In this document: piece after piece, positions 23,701 through 33,165 of the stretch | Layout: the number at the start of each line of letters is the position of its first letter | How positions within the stretch are numbered: position 1 is the stretch's first letter | Assembly: GCA_947172415.1 (NCBI GenBank) | Contig: OX359189.1 | Location: forward strand, 7,826,501-7,890,500 | Reading direction: 5' to 3' | DNA: 64,000 nucleotides | From: Chondrosia reniformis | Taxonomy: Eukaryota > Porifera > Demospongiae > Chondrillida > Chondrillidae | Notes under the pieces: generated by a model | Seen by the model: only the letters and a program-made list of their open reading frames with translations | Databases searched by the model: none | What the model was told of the DNA's origin: nothing | Made by a program: the position numbers and the translations under genes

Positions 23701-26700
23701 GGTCACCTCTCTGGGACAGTCACCTCTCTAGGATGGTCACCTCTCTGGGACAGTCACCTCTCTAGGATGGTCACCTCTCTAGGATGGTCACCTCTCTGGG
23801 ACGGTCACCTCTCTGGGACAGTCACCTCTCTAGGATGGTCACCTCTCTAGGATGGTCACCTCTCTGGGACAGTCACCTCTCTAGGACGGTCACCTCTCTA
23901 GGACAGTCTACTTGTGTAAAGCGGCCAATTCAAGTCCAAAATTCACACAATGCTATTTTTATACTATTTTTAAACCTGAATAATCTGGCCACCTGTCTAG
24001 TGCAGCCACATAATATGTACATTACGTCACATACTGTACACATTAGGTCAGACACTGGGGACTGTAACTGGATAAGAAAGGTTCCACTGTGTTTATATTC
24101 CATGACTTACGTCTTTCACATAAAAGCCGTAATACTCAACTATGTGGGGACAATTATGCTTGTTCATTGTCTGCAAATCCATAAGAACCCTCTTCTTCTC
24201 TCCCTGGACAAGTGACCATTCCATTTTCTGGGGGGGAAAAAAACATTTCATTCACTGCATAATTAATATGGACTATTATTTAAAGTCCACATATAACCAA
24301 ATTAATGAAAATATAATTTTGAAATATGCTATCTATCTGGACTATGCAATACTTGTGGTTTGCTTATCAGTCAAACATAAAATGAATGTCTTACCTTTGC
24401 TGCCATTTCCCTACCAGTTGGTTTGTGACTCATACGGAATACTTTACCAGTGATACCTTCACCTAGCATATCTCTCTTCTCCAAATCTTCCAAATTGAAA
24501 ATTATTTCCTAAAACATAATGTAACAATAAAAGAAAACAATTACAAAGATAAATACAAACATATGTACATACATATATATGGGTAAAAAGGTAGATGAAT
24601 ATTTCAAATGCACTCTGTCCCCCCCCAAGGGTACCCTTCTTAGGGTTACCAAACACATAGTGTTATTAGGATTCCTAGCAACAGCTGTAGTCCTTGGAGA
24701 TGTGATTGGTCAGCAAATTGCTATCAAGTATTGGGTAGTTAGGTGGCTTCTCACACCTTTTGCTTGGAGAAGGACAGTTTTCCCATTTTCCCTTTTATTT
24801 CCTCAAAGTGCTTGTCTTCCTTACTATCACTCTTGTCCAGGCCACTGTACAAGGGGAAGGAAGGCAAATTAAGTATTCATGTAACAATCATCTATACAAG
24901 GGTTTTCCTCATCAATACAGCTGCACTTAATGGTTACCTGGATACCATATACGTATTTATTACATACATTTTGTAAAACTGTGAAAACTAAAGACTTTTG
25001 AACTTTTTGAACATTTAGTTGGTAATAATTTTCTGATTGTCAGACATTTTGACCCTGGGGGTCTTCTTCAGTGACTCAATAAGTTTGACACAGTTAGTAT
25101 TCTATCATACAACATTGACAGTTTGTCAGTATGAGAGAGACTCTAAGCAACACTTAATAGTTGTGTAATACCCAAAGGAGACTGTACACTATATCTGTAC
25201 ATATTATTTCACTGTAAAATTTCTACACAACTCACTGGCTAGATTTTGATCTTGTCAGTGGTTCGAGATCTAAAGCTGGTATACCTACATGTATATACAT
25301 ATATAGTCAACATACGTACGTACATATATATATTTAACATAGGTATGAAATATCTGCTTAGCTGTGTTCAAATACTAATAAAACACTTGCAATAAACCAA
25401 TGCAGACTCCCACAAATTAAGTGTTTGTGTAGGTAGACATGAATATGGCTTTGAAATTCTCTACTACATATGTACGTATATGTACGTACATACGTATATC
25501 AATGCCTCAATATATAAACAAATAAATTCTGTCAAACATTTTAGATTATACAATTATGACACTAACTTTTCTTAGGAGGAGTGGGAGTACTAAATAGTCC
25601 TTTGGGGAGCTCCGGTCTCTTTTTCAGACCCAGTCCATGACTACACAATGAACACACATGTACTAGTTAATTCTACTAATTTAGCTATCAGCAACAATTC
25701 AATGATTTGGACTTTATGTCTTCATTAGCAATAGTGAGAAAAGAAATTGTAATGGTTCTTTAAATAGCAATACATACGTACATATCATATTTGTCTGAAT
25801 AAAGGTCTTATAATGCTAATATGCTAATAAGTAAATCAACACGAGTAACAAATTTGACTGCGTATGTCTTGAAGATCTAAAAACAACAATCCACACTTCC
25901 AGTCACCAATTACTGTTCCTCTAATTGGTCATTGAAAACAGCTTGTTATCAAAGAAATATTACAGAAGCTATCTGACCACGTTCTCATCACAAACAGATG
26001 ACCACAAATTCCAAAACTAACAGTTTGACTTACGGTCTGGCTGGTGTAGTTTGACTTCCAATCTGAAGATTGGAACCGGAAAGTGATTTCAAAGGCGGTG
26101 GCTGAGGAGAGAGTGAAGCACTTCTTTTAGGCTTTTCTCCAAATAAGGGTATATTAGGGGATTGAGGAGAATCAAAGGCAGGAATTGGAGATACTGCATA
26201 CATTGAACACATACGTACGTACATATAGTACATTTACATACACATACATATGTAGTATGTACATTTATACATACAATACATATAGTACATTCACATATGG
26301 TACTATATACGTAATACAACCTACGTACATATGTACGTATATTATACAGCATGTTTGCCTACAGCAGTGTCAGTGCATAATACATTGTACAAGGAGGGAA
26401 AGTCCCTCCATGCCTTCCCTACATAGAGAGCATGACAATCAACTTGTTGTAAAAATTCAAAAGGTTACAAATCAATTTCCTTTTGATATACGCACATATA
26501 CAGTGCAACACAGGACAGGTAGTCCTAGTGTGGATTTTGCACACGCCGTACCCAAAACAATAATATATGCTGTACATACATATACGGTATTGCCGGAAAA
26601 AATCTTAATTTTCGAAGTGATTGTGAAGTTTCTCGAAGCTCGCAGCGAAGTTCGCCCAGGAATGCCGGCCATACCGTATGTACAATCTTCATATGTAGAC

Positions 26701-29700
26701 TTGTGTGCTATGAACATGATAACACATTTACCATTCTGGCTGGAACCTCTTGTGGCAGGCAACGTGTCCCCTGGACTGGCCATGTCTCCCTGCTGGTGGT
26801 GGCCAGATGGAGGAAAGGGTTGGCCCGTCCTGGGACTTAGGGATCCAGTACTTCCTGTAACAGAATAAAGTGGCCAGAATAAATAACCCATGCATATGTT
26901 TGTACATACGTACAAGCTTTATAAATGAACTACATCTTCATTTAATTAATCGGATCAAGTGAAGAGAACGGACCAGCAACGGATCGACCCTAACCCTAAC
27001 CCCAACCCGTGGTCCGTTCTCTTCACTTGACCCCATTAATCAATCCGGAGGTTTAATTTCTTGTGCTATACCTAGGAGGAACATGTAAATGGTGAAAGCC
27101 AGACTTAGTCTTATCAACATAATGTAAATGCAATAATGTAAATATTTAATAAAAACACACTAACATTTAAATAGTTAATACAAAGCTCAGAACCTAAGGA
27201 AATACATAAGTACACAAGTATATCTTAGAAATGCAACTGTTTGCAGACACAATGTAGGCACATACACAAAATCTTGTATGTACGTAAGTAAGTACGTATA
27301 TATAGTAGCAATCTGTCAAATGGTCAACTTAACTCCTTGAAATATGTTAAGTTATGACGATTAGCACAGAGAAACTAATCATTGATTGAATACAGGGTGA
27401 TTTCTAGAGGTACTATCCCACACTGCTGAGCTGGCCATAAGTTGCTAAATGATTACCACTTTTCCATTAGAAGAAAAAACAGTTTAAACAACCTGAAATT
27501 TTCCCAGATACTTTGACCACTCAGCAGATGCCAATTGCTGACAGTTGATAACATGTCTCAGTTCTAAGGAGGAGTCTATTCAGTTCACTGGATTGTGACA
27601 AATGGTCTTGACTAATTCAAGTCAAAAGTCCAAAGGACAAAGTTCAAGAGACAAAAGTTCTCAAAAGGCAAGACTAATTAATTTCTCAAAAGGCCATCAA
27701 AAGAATGATCCAATAGTATGTATGTATTTTCAATAATTGAAGTAGGATTATTTTACAGGTTACATATACTTCCACTTTAGTAATGGTTAAGTAATTGGTT
27801 TCTTGGTAAGTAATTTTCTGGCACATTATGGCTTCTGGAGAGTTCAAAAAATCAATTTGCAACACTCAGGGACTTAGTGCAATGGCATTAAGAAAACATT
27901 TTTAATGACAGTGTCCCTAAATCTATGCTCCAATTACTTTGCCACTATATTGGACATATATTTAATGATTCTGAAAGCTTAAGTATCCTCAAAATTATAG
28001 AAAAGCTTAGTTAATTTGAGTTTCCTGAATGCTGCCATTTTAAAAATCGATGTACTGAGGTACATATAAATTAGGTACGTATTAATATAATAAACGTGTA
28101 TAAAAATCTATCTATCTATATACGTATATAAGTATACCTTGTAGCTGGGATAATTCTGGATATACTCTCAAAAACAGGATATGAATCAATTATATAGTCA
28201 CCTGTATTTATGATTGCATCATTGAAAATCAAACATTGCCATGGACAAATTCTGCTAGAATATGATTACTCAGCAGAGGCTTTGTATTGTAAATATTACA
28301 TTGTCTACTGTCCTTGTATAAATGATACACATACATATCATTCCGTAACATGAAGCCATACAACTGAATCGCAATAGGAAAACAGGAATACCCTAAAAAG
28401 TACAGAATTACATTCCACACCAATGTTTCTGACCATACAGTACTGTAAAACCCTTAATATTAGCGCACCATTAATGTTAGCGAAATTAGCAATGCGATAT
28501 CATTCGTATTGTAGCTAAAATGTTTATTATTACGCATGTGCAGTAGTGTGGAGCAAGTACTTACAACAAAACGTTAAATATTATGGACGTTAATAAGTCA
28601 TATAGGGTAAAACACTAAATATAATGGACATTAATATTAAGGGTTTTACAGTAATGTACGTATGTAGTTGGGTATACGTATATCCACTCATCAACTCAAC
28701 TCTAACACTACCTGGAGCCAGGCAAGATTACCAGATTCGCTTAACTAATCAGATATAAAGGTATTATTAAGTACAGAACAGAATTTTGAACCAAAATGTA
28801 AGAATTGCTTACATACGTACGTATGTACTACGTATATATACATATTGTATGTACGTACTGTACATACGTATGTACTGTATGTCTATACTGTATGTCTGTA
28901 CTGTATGTCTATACTGTGGGTAGGTACGTATGTACGTGATAAAATGTTCAAATAGTGTGAAGTCAAAGCCACTAGTTATATAAGGCTAGTGAAAAGTACA
29001 TATACGTATGTACGCATTATCTCCTAGCCTATGTACCTCCTCAGTGTATGGAGTGCTGTCAAGCTTGACTTGAGGACCTCATACATAAGTATGTATTTAG
29101 ATATTGCTACGTATATCCTTGGTAGGAACTATATACATACCCTTTGAGAAGCTAGGAAATTACACAATACCCCAGCTACGTAACTGTATAAGTATTACAT
29201 CCTGGAATTGACATTCTAATAAAGTGTTAAAATCAAACAAAGCTATGATAAAAAGGAAATTCCTATGTGCACATACATAGGTATGCCTATATACTTCCAC
29301 TCTTTATTTATACCTAAACCATAACACCATTAATAATATAAAGATTGAAGTTTGAAGTTCAGATTGAAGATGTAAAAAGTCAGAAAGCACAAATTTGGCA
29401 ATTGAAAGTCAAAGCAGCTTCCAACTCTATGTAATGATATAAATTGTTTGCTATATTCTATTAGATAGTCAGTCAACTGTTGATACAAGGTAATATATTA
29501 CTTCCATTACAGTTCCTTGATTACAGGAAAGGTTGTCACAATGATTTCTTGTGTCACCTAGCAACAGTATTTGATTATCACTTTATATATGTGGATACCT
29601 ACATTATACTTATACTTAACAACCTTAGGCTGACCATACAGACGTGGCATACTGAAAAGTACTTAACCATACACATCACTTCTGCATTCAGGCATACTTT

Positions 29701-31775
29701 GCATAATCGCTAAAGTACATAAGGATGGTATGCCCAAACACAGAAGTGATATACGTACACACGTATATATGGATAACACATATTTGCATATATCATACAT
29801 ATGTAGATGCATATAGTCCCCCCAATTACATAGTCATGTTGTGTGTCAACACACAGTAACTAGATGCATACAGTCCCCCCAATCACATAGTCATGTTGTG
29901 TGTCAACACACAGTAACTAGATGCATACAGTCCCCCCAATCACATAGTCATGTTGTGTGTCAACACACAGTAACTAGATGCATACACCGTATGACATATC
30001 ACACTTATTCAGCACTGAAATAAATGTACATATTACGGATTGAATAGCAATAGTAAGACTGAAAGTCTATTCCAATGAAGCCCTTATATATGTACGTATA
30101 TACGTACTACAGACACCTGTACCAAATGAAAGCATTATAATTATTAGGCTTCCTTAGAGTTTGAAAGAATATAAGAATGTGAAAATGTACGTTTAAGGCT
30201 TCGCATCTCAGTGGAGTCCCATTAGGAGATGTTATGGATCTGACACATTAAAGAAGACACACTCTACATCAACGAGGAGCAGATGGGACTACAACTAAAT
30301 CTTTCTACATTAAATTAAGGGAAAATTTTAAAAAAATGACAAGATTTGGGTGAATGATTTGGAAAGTGAATGAAGTTTTCCATTCACCTAAAAACCACAA
30401 CTTGAATAAGGTGGGTGGATTAGAAATATATGTGAGGAGAAAAGGAAATATCACTGATGGACAGAACAAATGACCTTCTTTAATATTAAACTTAATAACT
30501 TCCTGCTAGGGTTCACACATCCTATCAGCTTCCCTTAGTCCCAATACAGTACATATGTATGCATATATACGTACGTATAGGTGAAATGACAGTGTCAAGT
30601 ACAAAAGTGTGAAGTGTTAAATAAAATCAAAACTATGTATCTACTTTGTATATGTATGTATATACCGTAATACGTACATTAAATTATGAAAATGACAGGA
30701 ATTATTACGCAAGTGATCAAGGCCACATCTTTGTGGTTGGATCAAATACACATATGTGATACATGAAAAATCTAATACACCATTTTCCTACAGCTTATAG
30801 GGAACTAAACCGGGAGAGAGCTTTGGATGAAGATACAGGAAGGAGTCTTTTCTTTTCTTTCTTCTTCTCCACTAGGCATGTAATCAATACATATAGAATT
30901 GTGGATACGACACCTTAATACTACCCAAATACAGGACCTGCTATAACCCAAGGCACTAAAATGCCTACAAGTCTCAATAGTACAGTTGGCCATAGTTCAA
31001 GTAGGAAACTGAATCATGACCTAGCAACCTCCCATGTTGCCATGGCAACTACAACAATACAGCAGAGAAAGCCTATGGCATTCATAATAATAGCACACAG
31101 GATTTAAAGTCAGCTAAGGGTATTTCCACAAATTTCCATTTTCCAGGTTACCAAATTATATAACCAATACGGGAATATTAGAGTAGAAAGATCTGTTAAT
31201 CCAAATCCCCTAGACTCAGTGTCCCCTAACAATAATCCAATGAAGAATAACAAGATGAACCGAATAATTGCAAACAGTTAAACTTATAAAACGTCCCGCG
31301 CTCCTCATAACGTCCTTCCGCATATTTGTTCGGCCATGACACACTCTTTCGCGTGCTAACTGCTTCAGATTGTGGATAAGATATTAAGAGCTTGTTTAAC
31401 ATTACCAATTTCGGTCATACCTACTCATCTGTTGAAATTCGAGTGATAAAACAGCATCACTTGCCAGACAAAATAGAACCACTTAATTATTACACTCCTG
31501 AAATTAGAATAACTTGTATAACGTTCTTGTCTCACGATTGGAATGCAAGTAATCATATTTAAAGAGCAAAGTTTAAGGCCATCACTTAAGGTAAAGCGTT
31601 TCAACTCACCCATTGGAGAACTGGGAGTACTTCTGCGCTGCTCGGGAGCTTTCTTCACCATGAGGTTGGCCATTACCTCAATCAGTTCTAAGGAGATAGG
31701 AAATGTAGAAATCTATTGTTTAACAGATTCAAAGATCAGACACCTACTCTCATCCGCACTGCTCTTCTTCGACAT
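20722..31775 (-). CDS. MAP2K7: MKK7-type dual-specificity MAP kinase kinase (JNK activator)
   Basis: Fifteen exons on the minus strand: 31775-31748, 31687-31610, 26854-26732, 26193-26034, 25640-25567, 24844-24757, 24508-24395, 24227-24111, 23259-23155, 23045-22994, 22678-22551, 21767-21696, 21316-21177, 21075-21030, 20796-20722; ~467 residues. All junctions keep frame except 25567/24844, where the strong GTTAGT donor is off by one; a GTGTCA donor 4 nt later restores it. MKK7 phosphorylates JNK. The N-terminal ~185 residues are Ser/Pro-rich with a docking-like [19 protein letters not shown]. Kinase marks: GEGITGKVF loop, AAKKM lysine (~223), [26 protein letters not shown], activation loop SQVWTREAG with Ser~343 and Thr~347, [37 protein letters not shown]7 fits better than MKK4 or MKK3/6 (RVLMDL, MELM-TC, LLEH-FIK-YE). 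Intron 2 is 4.75 kb. Confidence 0.92.
21924..22109. mobile_element. Inverted-repeat element with hammerhead-like cores on both arms
   Basis: About 80-bp arms start gatgatatatgaagtttatt and its complement, with only ~15-20 bp at the centre. Each arm carries the CTGATGA...GAAACG core pointing outward from the centre. Same family as 15819-16037, in the MKK7 intron between exons 11 and 10. Confidence 0.8.
22681..22915 (-). repeat. ~67-bp tandem repeat including a duplicated splice acceptor, ~3.5 copies
   Basis: Copies share gttattaacaaaaagaaaag and ctgatttactgtacttgata. On the minus strand each ends TTTTCTTTTTGTTAATAACAG, almost the true acceptor of MKK7 exon 10 at 22679-22680, so the intron carries several decoy 3' splice sites. 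Confidence 0.85.
23478..23908 (+). repeat. Minisatellite, 17-bp unit, ~25 copies
   Basis: Unit cacctctctaggacagt with aca/acg/atg and agg/ggg variants. It lies in the MKK7 intron between exons 8 and 9. The open frame at 23784 is a product of the repeat. Confidence 0.95.
25030..25095 (-). repeat. Dispersed hammerhead-like repeat fragment
   Basis: Minus strand reads CTGAAGA, A, GACCC/GGGTC hairpin, AAAATG. Position 7 of the CTGANGA core is the variable one in hammerheads, and here it is A instead of T. A further decayed relative lies at 25685-25735. Confidence 0.5.
26571..26692. mobile_element. Small inverted-repeat element
   Basis: Ends are imperfectly complementary: gtacatacatatacggtatt...gccgg on the left and ccggccataccgtatgtac on the right. 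The inside holds opposed cgaag/cttcg motifs. No coding content. It lies next to MKK7 exon 3. Confidence 0.55.
26955..27030. repeat. Perfect 21-bp hairpin with telomere-like CCCTAA repeats in the loop
   Basis: Arms 26955-26975 and 27010-27030 are exact complements (starting tcaagtgaagagaacgg). The 34-bp loop contains ccctaaccctaac. It lies in MKK7 intron 2. Confidence 0.85.
28441..28653. mobile_element. MITE-like element, 213 bp, 22-bp terminal inverted repeats
   Basis: The ends 28441-28462 and 28632-28653 are perfect complements (TACTGTAAAACCCTTAATA...). If the outermost TA is the target duplication, the element begins CTGTAAAACCC, consistent with a Tc1/mariner-type non-autonomous transposon. 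No transposase. Confidence 0.8.
28800..28940. repeat. TACGTA/ATGTACGTAC-rich microsatellite stretch
   Basis: Dense run of tacgtacgta, tgtatgtacg and ctgtatgtctata motifs. Shorter runs of the same type recur throughout the first 33 kb, for example near 3560, 21630, 25310, 26210 and 33150. Confidence 0.8.
29803..29984. repeat. 57-bp tandem repeat, ~3 copies, with internal hairpin
   Basis: Unit starts agatgcatacagtcccccca and contains the palindrome tgtgtgtcaacacaca. The last two copies are identical; the first differs at a few positions. Confidence 0.9.
30785..30960 (-). repeat. Dispersed repeat R1 copy, minus orientation
   Basis: Reads CTAGTGGAGAAGAAG, then TCATCCAAAGCTCTC and GTTTAGTTCCCTATA on the minus strand, matching 13095-13205 and 10670-10760. 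Confidence 0.7.
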
Positions 31776-32172
31776 GTCTTTCCAATCAATGCTACTAAAC
31801 TAGAAAATAAATGATTCCCAAACCGTGACGCATCATTTTGTAGAACGTTCACGCCTTCGACGCCATTTTCGATGATGTCATTAGCACATTGCTATCAGCT
31901 GACTGCGGTCTCTCTGCTTTAAGTATTATGTATATAAAATTGCGCAATATACCGGAAATAGTTATCATTCTCTTTAGTTTCTATCAACTACGTTTGAGGT
32001 AAGGGTCTCTTACGAGCCAATTTATCTTCAGTTCAGGTCTGTTAGCAACTTAGGCAAAGATCTATACGTCAATACTCAGCAATGATTATCTAAAAAGTAC
32101 TAAATGTATCTGTTCTACTCTATACAGATCAAACTGTAGAATCCATAAAACATTCTAGCAAAGCTATATTAG
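31776..32172. promoter_or_regulatory. Shared promoter region of MKK7-type and BAX-like genes
   Basis: The 397 bp separate divergent start codons. A TGATGTCA motif, close to a CRE/AP-1 site, lies at about 31873-31880. On the plus side a strong donor (gaggtaaggg at ~31997) and an acceptor (ctatacag at ~32127) suggest a short 5' UTR intron in the BAX-like gene. Confidence 0.55.
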
Positions 32173-32841
32173 ATGGCGCAATCGCAATCTTTAGCTGAAG
32201 GTGTGATTCCTTCAGAAGAAAAAAAGACAAGGGAATTAAAACAGATAGTTTATGATACTGTGGAGAACTTTGCTTCGAACGACCCAGATACGACTCTAGG
32301 TAAACTCATTTTTGACTCCACACAGGAGGCGAAAAAGGAGTCCAATACTGACGATCAAGATGAATCAATAAAGAATTGTGCAAACGAGTTAATTGTCATT
32401 GCCGAAGAGGTGGATGGTGTAGTGGATAAGTATTTGGACCAAATTGTAACTGAAATTCCAACGGAAAACGTACTTGATACTTTGAAAGATATATTTTCAA
32501 AATTGTCCAGTCTGGTGTTTAAAGCTGGAGTTACTCTGAGAAAGATCTGCGTTTTGCTATTGTTCGCATACAAACTTGTTAAAAAGTTTTTGAGAATGTT
32601 AAGAGGAATTTCGGAGAGAGTTTTGGGAAAGAAAGTCACTGAATTTATCATTCATTGTGCCAATGTCCTGGTTGCTGCCTTCCTAAAGTACAAGGTACTT
32701 GAATGGGTAAGATCAAATGGTGGATGGCAAAAGCTATTGCAACATGCATGGAAAAGGAGTGAATGGTCCTTATGGATCATTGTAGTAGGGGCATGTGCTG
32801 TGATAGTTGCTATTCTCTATCGCCAATTGCAAAAGACTTGA
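32173..32841 (+). CDS. Divergent BCL-2 family protein, BAX/BAK-like
   Basis: Uninterrupted 222-residue frame. BAX/BAK proteins permeabilise the outer mitochondrial membrane in apoptosis. BH2 is the clearest match: VLEWVRSNGGWQKLL (~175-189) corresponds to the WI-xxGGW block of BAX and BAK. It is followed by a C-terminal membrane anchor (~199-216, LWIIVVGACAVIVAILY) and a short basic tail. BH1 is divergent: GVTLRKICVLLLFAYKLV (~119-136) keeps the hydrophobic helix but lacks the NWGR motif. A BH3-like LIVIAEEVD (~73-81) aligns with the LxxxGDE core, with Ala for Gly and Glu for Asp. Spacing of BH3, BH1, BH2 and anchor fits BAX. No intron inside the coding region. AATAAA at 32935-32940 is a likely poly(A) signal. 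A pro-survival role cannot be excluded from sequence. Confidence 0.8.
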   Translation: MAQSQSLAEGVIPSEEKKTRELKQIVYDTVENFASNDPDTTLGKLIFDSTQEAKKESNTDDQDESIKNCANELIVIAEEVDGVVDKYLDQIVTEIPTENVLDTLKDIFSKLSSLVFKAGVTLRKICVLLLFAYKLVKKFLRMLRGISERVLGKKVTEFIIHCANVLVAAFLKYKVLEWVRSNGGWQKLLQHAWKRSEWSLWIIVVGACAVIVAILYRQLQKT

Positions 32842-32934
32842 TTTACTTTATCATTTCGATGTGTAATGTATTATACTGCTGAAATGTATATGATGCAATT
32901 GTTACAAAGAAAACTTTAAGATGTTGGATTAAAA

Positions 32935-32940
32935 AATAAA
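32935..32940 (+). terminator. Poly(A) signal of the BAX-like gene
   Basis: AATAAA about 95 bp after the stop codon, in AT-rich sequence. Confidence 0.6.
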
Positions 32941-33165
32941 TTATCCTTTATAGTAAATAACTATATTCATGCAAAGATATACATTATGAACAAATAATAA
33001 TAATATATATGCATGTGATATAACAGTGATCATCAAGCTATATATATATATATATTTTTTACAACAACAAATTCCTATTTCACTCATCAGCCATTTCTAT
33101 ATAAAAACAACCAGATCAGTAAAATCACAGCTCTAAATATTTAAAACACCTACATACGTACGTAC

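Larger units (their letters stand above)
27060..31600. other. Large MKK7 intron 2, mostly unannotated
   Basis: Apart from the small elements listed separately (28441-28653, 28800-28940, 29803-29984, 30790-30870) no exon or RNA gene is seen on either strand. Confidence 0.5.

Noticed and set aside
23784-24215. 143-residue plus-strand frame
   Set aside because: It starts in the 17-bp minisatellite and continues antisense across MKK7 exon 8, which is supported by conserved kinase sequence on the other strand.
24579-24976. Plus-strand hydrophobic frames
   Set aside because: They overlap the minus-strand MKK7 exon at 24757-24844; no start context or homology supports them.
26185-26868. 227-residue plus-strand frame
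   Set aside because: It runs through tacgta microsatellites and antisense to MKK7 exon 3; the minus strand has phase-matched exons.
26980-27007. True chromosome end or telomere
   Set aside because: Only about two to three CCCTAA-type units are present, inside a hairpin within an intron of a complete gene.
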